This document shows positions 31,971-43,255 of a stretch of DNA of 64,000 nt, one piece after another. Under the pieces are notes generated by a model. That model was given only the letters and a program-made list of their open reading frames with translations, made no database searches and had not been told where the DNA came from. The DNA is taken from assembly GCA_964019165.1 (NCBI GenBank), contig OZ025284.1:3591773-3655772 (forward strand), written 5' to 3'. This stretch comes from Mastigias papua (lineage: Eukaryota; Cnidaria; Scyphozoa; Rhizostomeae; Mastigiidae). The stretch's first letter is position 1, and each line of letters opens with the position of its first letter. Made by a program: the position numbers and the translations under genes.

Positions 31971-33524
31971 GGCATCGCAATGCTATAAACGTCCTCAAAA
32001 CTTAAGCGGGAATCAGAGAGAGGGTTTGAAAGAGAACTAGCAGCCGAAATATTTCTTGTGTGGATTGGGTGGTTGCCACTTCACTTTCATACAATTTTCT
32101 ATTTTTAGCTCGGTACTTTAATTCGGCAAAAACACAACAGTTAGAATAGGATGTAGCGAAATCAAAAAGAGACAAGAGGCATTTCATGTGGCTCAGTCAA
32201 AAACAAACGCTAATGAGTGGATGCAGAAAATTCACTTCTTCAAACTTGACTAATCTTCTTCCCTTAACTGCGGGCTACCCTTTACTAAAAGAAATCTATC
32301 TCCAAATTTTCGAAAAACAATGAGCGGGTATTTCCTAAATACAGGAGAATTAATTATGCATGCAAAAAAGAAGCGCAGCGGCGCACCAAAATGCATCCAT
32401 GGCTACAAAATACTAGAATTATGGTGTTTTCTTATTTTCTCAATTCAGTTCTACCTATGAAGTCAAATAATTTAATAGCCAGAATTTTACTTCCAGGTGG
32501 TTTGACACTTCTAACTCCCACATTATTGAATTGTTGTGAAATTAGCACTTCGGCATTCATTCCACTGTTTTCTATCAGGAAAATTTAACTGATCGCGAAA
32601 AGTGATTCTTGTAAAATCAGGCTCTCCAAAAGTAGCTAGTTCTTATATGACAACAAAACTTACTGTTTCGGCAACTACTGCATTAAGGAACAAATTGTAC
32701 ATTACGACGCAATACGCCATATTTCGGCATATTACGCCTTACTTCCCTACAGCCACAGGTGAGATTTAATAAAATTCATATTGTGCCATAAACCTTACAG
32801 GTTATCGATTCACGGACGAAACTTGCTAAACATCATATGGGAAGTCTATGGCATACTTTGCAAAATCACCTGCCCACCATAGATACTTTCCTAAAACTAC
32901 GAACTATTTCAATAAAACGTAAAGGACTATATCATTATTTTTACCTGGTATGATCGCTTGGTACTACCTAATATTGTCCTCGACACCAGCTATGAATATA
33001 ACCTAGAACAAACACAGGTTATATAGAATTAGCATCTTTCATCAAATAGGAAAATACAACTATACACAAAAAGATAACTCGAAAATGTACTAGCTAAGAC
33101 AAGCTAAATCATCCCTACTTGTAATTAGGGCTCATTAATGTTCGCGAGAACGTGAGCTCCGCACGCAGACACACGCACTTTTCATGAGCCCTGCTCGTAA
33201 GAATATATATGTATCACACTAAGATCACAAGGAAAGCAGAAACACAACAACAACACATTGACAATCATATATACAGTATCTACAATATTCAGACATATAT
33301 TCCTCATCGGCGTTAGGAAAACAAACGTAAAGTTCTTTGCTAAGTTTTGATTTCTAGCAATTAATATGGGATCAAAGAAATCATGTTTTAGTAAAAGGTC
33401 CGTGATGTCCATGGAGATAAGCATAAAATCACTTGCTAACATAAGCATGGTGCTCATGCTGGCGATCTTGCTCGCGAAATTAGTCACAATACATCTCCAA
33501 TATGTAGGACCTTCGAACAGAAAA
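31971..33524. other. no gene recognised
   Basis: About 1.5 kb without a domain-bearing frame. The minus-strand frame 33182-33580 (132 codons) is antisense to a LINE tail at its right end and shows no domain. Confidence 0.5.
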
Positions 33525-33815
33525 ACCCAATAATGATTAAGAAACCATATTCTCAAAGAAACTGTGATCTCTGCCTGCAATCTGGTGCCTGCAACTGCAG
33601 ATTATGCAAAGCTTTTTATCCTAATTTAGGTTTTTTATCGTAACGTTATATTGTATATTGTATATATTGTATTTTAATTACATCTTATTTTAATTATATC
33701 ACTGTTACGGTGCTTACGTATAAATATTTCATTTTTTTTAAATAGTTGGCACAAATTAGCTATTAGCTATAGCCAACTGTAAATGAAAGTATTGATTGAC
33801 TGAATAATCTCCATG
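33525..33815 (+). pseudogene. LINE 3' end: C-terminal Cys cluster and untranslated tail
   Basis: A plus-strand frame gives Cys-Asp-Leu-Cys, then Gly-Ala-Cys-Asn-Cys-Arg-Leu-Cys-Lys-Ala (about 33557-33615) and a TAA stop at about 33640. It is followed by an A+T-rich tail containing TTGTATATTGTAT repeats and AGTTGGCACAAATTAG. The C-x-C-R-x-C cluster is the known finish of the other LINEs here. Only the last 30 or so codons and the tail are present. Confidence 0.65.
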
Positions 33816-34356
33816 ATGAAATGGTAGCCTTGTTGGTGAAGACCAGAGCCTAAAGTAAGTACTATCTACAGAAATATTAGGTGTGGTCTCCCCTTGGAAC
33901 TATACATTGAGCGCGGTAGAAATTTAGGCACTGCTGACGATTCATACAAACTACCTTCACGAAAAAGCTATAGGGACGGTTATCAAAATAAAAACTAGTT
34001 AGAGTTAGGTAACAAGTTGGATGCCCTAAGAACTGAGGCACTTGACTTTCAGACGGGCAGTTCACCAATTTCTACAACTGGTATAGACGTTAATGAGTTC
34101 TGAGCTTCAATTCACGATGTTCAAACCGTTCATACAAGCCAGCCTGTCTAGAGTACCCTTTCTACGCTCATACGTGCACTACTGTCACTGCCAGCCAGCA
34201 ATGATGACAGAAAAAGATTTTTCTCTATGGTCCGAAAAATTGATTCGGAAGACAGAAGTCATCTTGCCATCGCTACTGGCGATGAAGCTGAACGTAGATG
34301 AAGACTGTTCTAGTTTTAAGCCACGAAAGGCCCTGTTTGAAATAAGCAAATAAGCA
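33816..34356. other. no gene recognised
   Basis: Unassigned. The plus-strand frame at 34093-34353 (86 codons) shows no domain that I can name. Confidence 0.5.
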
Positions 34357-34410
34357 GAAGGGCAATACAACGAAGGGCAATACAACAAAGGGCAATACAA
34401 CGAAGGGCAT
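34357..34410. repeat. 15-bp tandem repeat (GAAGGGCAATACAAC)n
   Basis: Three and a half almost identical copies of a 15-base unit, just left of the next MITE. Confidence 0.9.
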
Positions 34411-34421
34411 GGCTCATAAAA

Positions 34422-34963
34422 TAAAGCCTAGTTCACACTTGGTCGCTATAGTGGCTGGAGTCGCTGAAGTCGCCGGAAAAATCCCAGCGACCCATTTCAT
34501 TCATTTCATTTTTATTTTAAAATTTCTTTATACAGGGTAAGTTTCAAATGTTAATATACTTGATTTGCAAACTGCCCTGTTTACAAAAAAAGAATATAAA
34601 TTAAGTTACCCAAACACGACATGTTCAAATTAGGTCTCTGGAGTAACTGGGATCGTCGTTGGGATCAAAGTCATTTGTTCCAATAATAAGCTTCACACTG
34701 GGTCTTTTGAGTTGTTTGGGTCGTTGGGATAGAATGTGATCCTATTCCAACGACTCAGTCGCTGGAGTCGCAGGGGTCATTGGAACGTATTTGTCAAACA
34801 TTCACATATGGTGTTCTGGGTCGTTGGTCCCGAAAGCCAGCGACTCCTGCGACTCCAGCGACTCCAGCAACTCCAGCGACTCCAGCGACTCCAACGACTC
34901 CAGCGACTCCAGCGACTCCAGCGACCCCAGCGACTCCAGCGACTAAGTGTGAACCAGGCTTAA
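34422..34963. mobile_element. 542-bp MITE with internal CGACTCCAG array
   Basis: Left end TAAAGCCTAGTTCACACTTG (34422) and right end, read inward from 34963, TTAAGCCTGGTTCACACTTA are inverted repeats, followed inside by AGTCGCTGGAGTCGCTG-type words on both sides. The right end abuts TTAA-like sequence. The inner right part holds a 9-base array (listed separately). Frames through it (Ala-Thr-Pro or Leu-Gln-Arg repeats) are artefacts. A TTAA target would point to piggyBac or Kolobok, but this is not certain. Confidence 0.82.
34837..34944. repeat. 9-bp tandem array (CGACTCCAG)n
   Basis: Twelve units with occasional changes (CGACCCCAG, CAACTCCAG, CGACTCCAA). It ends exactly at the inverted terminus of the MITE, as if the terminal repeat had been amplified inwards. 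Confidence 0.95.
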
Positions 34964-35274
34964 TTATTGACTCAGCAAGTGTTGAAAAGTTGTCCCGCTT
35001 TGACAATGTCAGTAAGTTGGGTAGTCTGAATAAGCTACATAAAAAGCATGATAAAAATTTTTAATTTATACCAATAAATCTAAGATATATCATGGCCACT
35101 AATTCTATCTTGTGTTAGTTTTTGTGCCTCAACAAATATTTTGGGCATAAATATTACCAAACTTTCCCTAGTTATACCTCTACACACAAAAAAGTGAAAC
35201 AGATCCGCTCATCTTGGGGCCTGGTGAAGATATAACAGGAGAAATGATAATGGAGAAAACAATATGAAAAAGGC
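34964..35274. other. nothing recognised
   Basis: Unassigned A+T-rich sequence between the MITE and a LINE remnant. Confidence 0.5.
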
Positions 35275-35500
35275 TATCGCTATCTGTAGAGTACAGGATG
35301 GCGAGAGTTCAGCCAACTGGACAGAGGAGGATTGTAAGACAAGACACACAAAGTTTAAACGTATAATAAGCTTTAAGGTTCATTATGTTTTATAAGAGGC
35401 GGATCTACTGGGGCGGACACGTTGCTGTCTATGGAGGAGGAAACAGTGCATGGTGGTATGGGAGCAAAAACCAGAGGAAGCCGTTTAGTCCTCAATGCCC
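35275..35500 (+). pseudogene. possible LINE C-terminal remnant
   Basis: A frame through about 35390-35470 gives Lys-Arg-Arg-Ile-Tyr-Trp-Gly-Gly-His-Val, close to the R-R-L-R-W-x-G-H-V motif in the C-terminal part of Jockey/RTE-like reverse transcriptases, followed by a glycine-rich stretch and a Lys-Asn-Gln-Arg-Lys-Pro. No RT core remains. Weak but suggestive. Confidence 0.35.
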
Positions 35501-35587
35501 TTCAACCTCTTAGAAATCGGTAGGCAATGCTACTACAGAAATCGTAACCGCGTAAGATACTTAGAACGTCCAAGTATCCTCCATGGT

Positions 35588-36705
35588 TTATAGTTTAATG
35601 CATGCGTCCAAGAACCCAATCTGAGCTACGAAAGGTTGGCACATTCTGCAGCTACATTCCTCTCCTCTCCATGCTCTGATTGACCTGTTGAAACTGGAGA
35701 TAGTGCCTAGCTGTTCTACATTGTTGGGAAGTGTCTGCCATAACCTACACCCCATAAACGATATTGTTTCTAAGCCATAGCTCGTAGTACGTGCTTTTGG
35801 CAAGGATAAGTAATGGCAGCCTCTTAACCCAAGACACGTGTTTTTCGAAAAAATTTCTGTCCTAAAGCTAGGATTGAGGTTCAACCTTGTCTTGAACACT
35901 TCAGTCACTAGCAATTTCAAATTTCCCACGTCGATTGGCATTGAATTTCTCGTGGTAACGTAGTATCAAAATCTGATATCATATTTTTGCAATTTTTTTG
36001 CAGTACCTTTTCATGTATACGGTTAATTTTATTGTTCAATGCTCTGTCTCAGAAGATCCGTAAAAGCGGACAGTAGCTAAACTGGGACAAGATGAATGCT
36101 TCCATTGTTCGTTTCATTTGCTCAATATTAAGAAAATGGGAAATTCTAGAGAGACCAAGTAGTTCCTGACAAGTCTTCCTACACAGAGATTTGACTTGCT
36201 ACTTGAAGCTGGGATTTTTGTTGAAAATGACACCCAGCAGCTTTTCTTCTCTGCTCTCGTTCATTTTTGTGCTTTCGATATTTATACAAACATTTATACT
36301 TTCGTCTTAAAATACCATCAGGTGGCATTCAGCTTCATGCCTTTGTTAAGAAGCCATTTTGCAATGTTAAGGGCATCATGCTATAATGTTTTATTGCACT
36401 TTCAATATTTCAATCACAAGCATAAATTGTCGTCAGATCATACCATCAGTATAGTTGCAGATCTGAGTGTTTTTCACAAACATGAAGAGATCATTTATGT
36501 ATATGTTAAACAGCAGAGGTACCAAGACCGAACCTTGCGATACTCCAATTGCTGCTTCTCTCCACGAACTGAAGGACCCATTTATCTTCACCCTCTGTGC
36601 CCTCTCACTGAGATAGCTATGGATCAACCGCAATGCACTCACGCTGAAATCATAAGTATTCCATTTTGCGATCAACACCTCATGATATATGAAGCAATGA
36701 AACTG
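35588..36705 (-). pseudogene. older LINE reverse transcriptase, minus strand
   Basis: From the right: Val-Leu-Ile-Ala-Lys-Trp...Leu-Ile-His-Ser-Tyr-Leu-Ser-Glu-Arg (36690-36600), Ile-Gly-Val-Ser-Gln-Gly-Ser-Val-Leu-Val-Pro-Leu-Leu-Phe-Asn (motif B) and Asn-Tyr-Thr-Asp-Gly (decayed motif C, normally YADD). Then, in shifted frames, Ala-Lys-Trp-Leu, Leu-Gly-Val-x-Phe and Leu-Ser-x-Ile-x-x-Phe-Leu thumb motifs follow. The last frame (35941-35588) has Ala-Trp-Arg-Gly-Glu-Glu-Cys-Ser-Cys-Arg-Met-Cys. It is 5'-truncated where the plus-strand LINE begins at about 36.7 kb. Confidence 0.82.
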
Positions 36706-38083
36706 AATATTCTAAATACCATCGAAGAAATCAGAAACCTCAAAAAGAAGAGACCAGGAAAAGATAAAATCATCAAATACGCGTGCAAAGAGTATGGCCT
36801 AAGCGAAAAAGATGCAGCTGAAATATTGAGATCTTTGGAATCAAAACAGGCAATTAAGGTCGAAATAAACAAAGAAGGTAACGATTCTTATTTCATATGT
36901 CAAGAAGTTCAAAAGGAAAATTCTTGTAAACACAAAAACCAGGATATTCCAAGCTGCCCAGATGCCATTGGCAAGGACGATGATTATGAGGATAGCGATG
37001 GCAAAAATGACAACAAAGATGATGACGACGATGACGATGAAGATAATGATGTTAATTATCCAACTCCCTTATGTCAAACCAGCTCTTATCTCGACACTCC
37101 TATCTTGGAAAAATACGGTACTCCAAGAGCAAAAGCTAAGAGAAACTCAGAATATCCAACACTAAACATGACAAACTCTATCGCAAAACTGGAAGACACA
37201 ATCAGCGATCTGCATCAAACGCTCAGGACGGAACGAGCCAAAGCAGAATCCTTGATGAATGAGAACTTTTCTTTGAAGAAGAAAAATCAAGAGCTTGAAA
37301 TTCTCATGGAAAATACCCTTGAATCACAAGCTAAACAAAGCAAGATACCATCAGCGGCAACACAAAAGATTTTAGAGATCCGCTCAAATCTAATCAACGA
37401 TGCAGAACACAATAAACATAGGAAAAGTGACAAGGAAAACGAACCATATAACAACACAGGTAGACATCCGACTGTGAGTGCCAGCGAATCGTCAAACAAA
37501 AACAAAAGGACTAAAGAGAAATAAACTGAACAGCAAAAAAGACCCCATGCACTGCTCCCAGTTGAAAAGAAACAAACATCGGCGAATTCATCAAAGAAAC
37601 TGAAAGTAATAATCGCTGGGAACTCCCAGTTGAAAAGGGCCGATGAAACAAAACTTTGCAACAAATACCGAGATGTCGAAATACGAGCAAAGGGCGGAAT
37701 GAGGATCAAGCAAGCTGTATCTGAGATTGGCAAAACAGACAGTGATGTCATCGTTATTCACGCAGGTACGAACAACTTGAGTTCAAATTCGTCAGAAAAA
37801 TTTGCAAGTGAAATTATGGAGACACTTCAACATGTCCAACAAAACAAACCATATGCTAAAGTTGCATACTCGTCAGTGTTTAGATGAAAATGAAAGGATA
37901 TCAACAAGAAGGTGATTACCCTCAATAAGATGCTAAGTGAATAGGTATTTCTGAATGGCTTTGCCTACATTGACAATGATTCGATATTTTAAAGCAACCT
38001 ATGCAATGACAACCTTCATATCAATGAAGGCGGAGCTAGAAAATTTGCCATAAATTTGTTGAACTTTATAAAATACTATTAGG
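36682..38083 (+). pseudogene. LINE ORF1 with SGNH (GDSL-type) esterase domain
   Basis: Part of a CR1/L2-type LINE. The start is ATG 36682 or 36697; the open frame further upstream is antisense to the older LINE and should be ignored. The N-terminal 75 residues look like a small helical, winged-helix-like module (Lys-Lys-Lys-Arg-Pro-Gly-Lys-Asp... to Asp-Ser-Tyr-Phe). Then come an Asp-rich acidic stretch, a coiled coil (about 37180-37330) and a Ser/Asn/Lys-rich linker. The stop at 37522-37524 interrupts the frame. After it follow the esterase blocks: Ala-Gly-Asn-Ser-Gln-Leu (37615-37632), His-Ala-Gly-Thr-Asn-Asn (37759-37776) and Asp-Asn-Leu-His (38008-38019), which supply the Ser, Gly/Asn and Asp/His positions. 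Four more in-frame stops lie between 37885 and 37992; the natural end is TAG at 38081. Esterase-bearing ORF1s are known from CR1-like LINEs. It is a defective copy. Confidence 0.8.
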
Positions 38084-38129
38084 GGTGTCATAGCTCTAAT
38101 GTACCAAGGGACAAAAACTCTCCTGAGGC

Positions 38130-40930
38130 TAATGATACAAGGAAAAGAAATGGCCTCAAAATTGCGCTCCTCAACATCGTCTCCCTCAGAAAAAATAAAG
38201 ATGAGTTAGGTATCATACTTCACGACAATGGCCTTGACATCTCAGGTCTGATTGAGGCGAGGCTAAGTGCAGCAATTAATGATTTCAACGTAATGATTGA
38301 AGGTTATAATATTTACAGAAATTACCGAAATCAACAAGGGGGTGGAGGTGCTTTCTATGTAAAAGAAACAATGCCTGACCCCATTATTAAAGTAAAAAGT
38401 GACTCCCTCGAGATCATTTGCCTAGAAATAGCACCGAAAAAAGGCAAATCATTTTATGTGATCAGCTGGTACAGACCCCCTACGAATGAAATTGATATAT
38501 CAACTTTCGAAAAAATAAGGGATATAATAAAAGAACTCAAGCAAGATGAAAAGGAAATTATAATCGTAGGGGACACAAATTGCGATTTCAAAAACATGAG
38601 CGATGGTAACTCAAAGCAACTTCAGCAGGTTTACTCTGAATATCGGTTGGAATAATTCACTAAGAAACACATGAGAATCGCCGTGACATCAAATAAAAAG
38701 GGTGAACAGAAAACGAGCAGGACGCTCATAGATCACTTTGCAACAAATAAATCTAAGTACATACTTATTGCAGGTGTTTTGGAAATCGCAATGGTCGATC
38801 ATTACTTAGTTTATGGTATAAGAAAAGTGAAAGCATGGAGATTGAATAGAAGCAAGCCGAATTCTATAGAAAAACGCAATATGAAACGTTACAATAAAGA
38901 TTCCTTTCAACGAGATTCAAGTGACATTGACTGGGACGCGATGTTCTCCTCGGCTTCTGGCGTCAATGAAAAAGTAGCAACCTTTCAAGACATTTTCGAG
39001 GTCATCGTAAATACCCATGCTCCCCTTAGAAAGCGGAAAATGCGTAGCGAGATTGCTCCGTGGTTATCTTCATCCATTAGACAGCTTATGATAAAAAGAG
39101 ATAGAATGAAGAAAGAAGCCAAAAAACCCCAGGCTATGGTCGAACTACAAACAACTCCGTAATAAAGTAACATCTAAAATTCGCCATTCCATTGAAGAGC
39201 ACTCTTCCAATCTGAATGAGCAGCAAAAAGATAATCCTAAAAAAATGTGGAAAAATGTGGACAAAGTTTTGAGTAGAGCCACAGCAACAACGACTATTTC
39301 CAGTCTAAATTTATGTGGAAAGAAAATAACTGGGGATCGTTGTATGGCTGAAGTCACAAACCATCATTTCACAACAGTTGGGCCGAAACTTGCAGCTCAG
39401 ATTAAGACTTTACTTTCAAATGACCCCCTGAAAAATATTAGCAATGAACCATCAACAAGAATAAAACTCCAGCCAGTTAGTAATTCACAGGTATTACAAT
39501 ATCTGAGAAATTTAAAAGCTAGAAAGAGTAGTGACCCAGGCAATCTTCCTACCAAACTGGTTAAAGATGCAGCAGAATATATTTCCCTACAACTATGTCA
39601 AATATTCAATTCTTCACTAACAAGTGGAGTCTTTGCAGATATATGGAAAACCGCAAGGGTTGCTCCAATTTTCAAAGCTGGAACCAGGGACAATCTTAAC
39701 AACTACAGGCCAATTTCTGTCCTTTGTATCATCTCTAAAGTATTTGAGACAATTGTCCATGACTAGGTTGTGAATTACTTAGTAGAACAGAGAATTTTGG
39801 TACAAAATCAATATGCCTATCGAAAGATACACTCAACAATTACATCATTAATAAAATGTATTGATGACTGGCTGTCTAATATTGATTCCAAAAAGGTGAA
39901 CTTAACGTAATTTTTAGACCTTAACAAAGCCTTTGATACTGTTGACCAAAAGATTCTCCTTGACAAACTTGGGGCCTACAGTGTCAAAGGTACTGAAATT
40001 AAGTGGTATAAATCATACCTTAGTGAAAGAAGGCAGTTCTGTAGGGTTAATGGTTACAATTCCAAAACTATGAGTGTGACATGTGGAATTCCTCAAGGAT
40101 CCTGCCTAGGTCCTCTCTTATTCATTCTTTATCTCAATGATTTTGAAAACTGTCTGCAATATTCATCTGCAAGTATGTATGCAGATGATATGCATACAAC
40201 AATATCTGCTAGAGATATTGAAGAGCTCGTTCGAAAAACTCAAGTAGAGCTTGGTTGGAAATATTTCAGAATGGATGAGGATAAAGAAGATGAGCGCAAA
40301 CCCTAAGAACAAGGAGTATATGATTATTGGATACCCTAGTAGAATCAATAAAATCACTGAAATCGCTAAGTTTAACATGAATGGGACGGAAATCAAGAGA
40401 GCACACAATGTTAAGTCTCTTGGGGTAATCATAGATGTAAAACTATACTGGAACGGGCACTTTTAACTCTTAAAAGGAAAGGTCGCTGCTGGTCTGTCAT
40501 CCTTGAAAAACTTAAAAATATCCTTCCCCAATCTAAATTATGTTCTGTTTATCAAGCCTTAGTTGAAAGTCATATTCGGTATGCTGGTGTCGTTTGGGGC
40601 TATCTACCTAAGACCAAACTCCACACACTGCAGCGTTTCCAGGACCGAGCCTTGTCTATAATAAAACATGCAAGAATTAAAGACAAATGGCAAGGACACT
40701 GGTTAGAAGTTGAAGATCTCATCAAGCTTTACCAGGCAGTAATGATATTCAAAATCAACAATAAACTTTGCCAGGAAAGTTTATGGAGCAAATTCAGGCA
40801 AAGATCTGAAATCTCTAATTATAATACCAGGAACTGTAAAATTTAGAAATCCCAAAGATCAACTTCGAAAAGACAAAAAAAGGCTTTCACCACACCGGTC
40901 TTAAAGTTTGGAATCTCCAAAGCTTTTATC
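38130..40930 (+). pseudogene. LINE ORF2: AP endonuclease and reverse transcriptase (CR1/L2-like)
   Basis: The endonuclease half shows Leu-Leu-Asn-Ile-Val-Ser-Leu-Arg (38160), Ile-Glu-Ala-Arg-Leu-Ser, Trp-Tyr-Arg-Pro-Pro (38467), Val-Gly-Asp-Thr-Asn (38566), Leu-Ile-Asp-His (38727) and Val-Asp-His (38791). A TAA at 38653 interrupts it once in frame. A frameshift at an A run near 39125 leads into the RT: Asn-Tyr-Arg-Pro-Ile-Ser (39701), Phe-Leu-Asp-Leu-Asn-Lys-Ala-Phe-Asp (39912), Gly-Ile-Pro-Gln-Gly-Ser (40085) and an intact Tyr-Ala-Asp-Asp (40178-40189). Further stops lie at 39764 and about 39908, with frameshifts near 40253 and 40520. The C-terminal part matches the fragment at 11240-11876. 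It is cut off at 40934 by a MITE. Together with ORF1 this makes about 4.25 kb, nearly full length but inactive. Confidence 0.9.
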
Positions 40931-41101
40931 TATGAGGCTGTTCAATAATTACGTCACGACTAGGGGATGGATAGTTCTCATAGAGACAGGCCTATCTCTA
41001 TGGTAGTTCTGCACGTTTTTCGTGATTCAGAGCGTGACGCTGGGGGTGGGTGGTTCAAAAATGGCAATTTCAGCGTGACGTAATTATTGAACAGCCCCTA
41101 T
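40931..41101. mobile_element. 165-bp MITE with 24-bp inverted ends
   Basis: The element is 40934-41098. GAGGCTGTTCAATAATTACG at the left and, inward from the right, GGGGCTGTTCAATAATTACG are inverted repeats that continue through TCACG. TAT lies on both sides (40931-40933 and 41099-41101), so the target duplication is TA or TAT. It lies in, or directly at the end of, the LINE coding region, and so inserted after the LINE. Superfamily unassigned. Confidence 0.88.
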
Positions 41102-41142
41102 ATATGGGTCGCACCAAAGAGTTTTAATGCTATGCTCTAGAA

Positions 41143-41458
41143 CAGGGGTCACCAAATATTTTTTACAGCGGGCCAGATAACTGAAAGAATGATGAGCGCG
41201 ACCCGGATAACCACTCTGCTCAATACTTGTAAGACGGAAAGAAAGCTCTGAGAAAAAAGATGTAATACCAAAAGGAAAAAAATGATGCAATAACACGAAA
41301 TGTGGAAGAATATGAAAAATTGGAGCCAACGGGAAGACAAAAATATCATTTTGCACATCATTACGTAGCAACAAAGCGAACGATAATACTAGCTAACATC
41401 AACTACCGTCAGCGGATCTAATAGAATGCCTTTGCGGGCCGTAGTTTGGTGACCTCTG
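41143..41458. mobile_element. 316-bp non-autonomous hAT (MITE)
   Basis: Left end CAGGGGTCACCAAATATTTT and right end, read inward, CAGAGGTCACCAAACTAC share 13 of the first 14 bases. Both ends carry GGGCC just inside (AGCGGGCCAG; GCGGGCCGTAG). Flanks CTCTAGAA and CTCTAAGT could be a worn 8-bp target duplication. No coding content; the minus-strand frame at 41084-41374 is chance. Confidence 0.82.
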
Positions 41459-42492
41459 CTCTAAGTGTATGATGAGAATCGAATATACTTATTTCAAACA
41501 TTATATCGAATGATTAGGAAGAAAGGAGCCAATGTTTGGCATAAATGAATCTGACATTTCCAAGCACATACCTTGATTTAAGTCTACCAACTGCACTCGG
41601 TGCCTCGAAAATGCTCTAAGACCTGAAGTGAATGAAATAGTTGGATATTGAAAAGAGAATTATCAATAAATTTCTAATGGTAAAAGAGTCCTATATATAT
41701 CTATCAAAAACAGCATACCTTAATTCAAGCTTCTGAACGCAATAGGAAAGAAGGCGATCTTGGTGAAACATGTCGAGAGAAACATATATATCGCTATAGG
41801 TACATATCTCTGTTGTTGATGAAGCCAACCAAATCTTTGCTATTGAGGTCTCACATGTATCACTTATTCATAAGCATCAAACCATTAAAAAGAAACATAA
41901 ACATCACAGTATCATAAAAAACGACCAGTTGGATTAAATTTCACGTATGGTTTACAACATCTGACAGCAATGGGCAAAGAAAGTCTAAATATCCACATTT
42001 AACGATGGCTTTTACAGAGGGCCATCTGATATATTGATATATTGATGAGCAAGTATAATATGGGCCTCATCTGGAAAACTGATCATTAGGATCATAGGAT
42101 GAGGGTTAATCCTCCATCCATGTTTTCATATGATAGATACCAAGGCAAACAATAAGTCAATGTTTTTCTCATCAACAGATACATCTACCCATTCTATAAT
42201 GCTCGGACTTTACTGGAAAGTTATTAATAGCAATCTGCCTTATCCTATATGTCATAGTTATTTAAATGTAATATCCCACCTTTGATGGAACCCATGCATT
42301 ATAAGAACATTGTTACCCTGTGTTCTAAAATAAAACTACGCTATGGACAAAATCACGTTCTACAACTTATGCTTTCAAATTACCTCATGAAGAAAAGCAA
42401 AGTGTAGCATTTGTTTTGTGTTGGAAGCTCTGAGCAAGAACCACTGCTCTGGAATCCCCTTACAGACAGTGTCAAAAATGATTCAGCACATA
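41459..42492. other. no gene recognised
   Basis: About 1 kb unassigned, A+T-rich; no frame of note and no obvious inverted repeat. Confidence 0.5.
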
Positions 42493-42903
42493 CACGCCTT
42501 TTTTATAAGGAACCTAGCTCAAGGCCTAGCTCTAAAAGTTCCTTATTTTCGAACCTCCAATGATCACATTGTAGTACTGAAAGTTCCTTAACAGCTGGTC
42601 AATTTTCACTCTGCATTTACTGCCATACAAATGGTACAGACATAAATAAAACATTGAAATTCTGAATTTTGCTTCTAATTCTGGCTATAGCTTGAGACCA
42701 ATGAAACAAGAAACAATTAAAACAATCTAGGTGTGTTTTGGCTGGGACCGGCTTCCCAATTCTTGATTGTTTGTTGTTGCAAAAATTTTTAAAATTGAAA
42801 AGTTCCTAAGGGAAGTTTCCTTTAGTAGTATAAGTTTTTCAAACACTTTGGCATTCTACATGTAGATTCCTTATAAAGTGGTTGCTCATAAAAAAAGCGT
42901 GCA
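42493..42903. mobile_element. MITE family A, copy (42.5 kb)
   Basis: Left end CACGCCTTTTTTATAAGGAA; right end, inward, CACGCTTTTTTTATGAGCAA. Just inside the left is CCTAGCTCAAGGCCTAGCTC and AAAAGTTCCTTA. The inside corresponds to the reverse complement of the copy at 29.7 kb. A TA or CA dinucleotide flanks it. About 410 bp, no coding content. Confidence 0.75.
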
Positions 42904-43255
42904 TGGCCTTCAATGAAAGAATCAAACACTGGACTGGACAAAAATGCACCTGCAGGATGTGCCACTAATTTTTGCATGCAACAAACAAACCTGTTTCTGT
43001 AAATAGTTCGTTTGAATTACTATGCCTTAATCTTTTTACTTTGTAAATACCAACCATAAATACGGTTGAAATAAAAAATGCAAAAACTGAAGGTTATAGG
43101 AGATGTACTCCCTCCAGGGGGTCTCACTAAATCTTCAAGAATACACATAGTCGAAGTTCACAATACTGATAAATATTTGAAGATTGTCCTACTCACGATG
43201 GATTTTACTCATACACATAAATTGTGTTGCAGGGGGCGAAAAGAAAGTTAGAGCC
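42904..43255. other. nothing recognised
   Basis: Unassigned stretch between two MITEs. Confidence 0.5.

Noticed and set aside
33182..33580. 132-codon minus-strand frame with hydrophobic segments
   Set aside because: No known motif; its start is antisense to a LINE 3' end.
34736..35064. Frames with Ala-Thr-Pro, Leu-Gln-Arg or Val-Ala-Gly repeats
   Set aside because: They arise from the CGACTCCAG array inside the MITE; all three readings are open by chance.
36196..36680. N-terminal 160 residues of the 442-codon frame
   Set aside because: This part is antisense to the RT domain of the older minus-strand LINE; the real ORF1 starts at 36682 or 36697.
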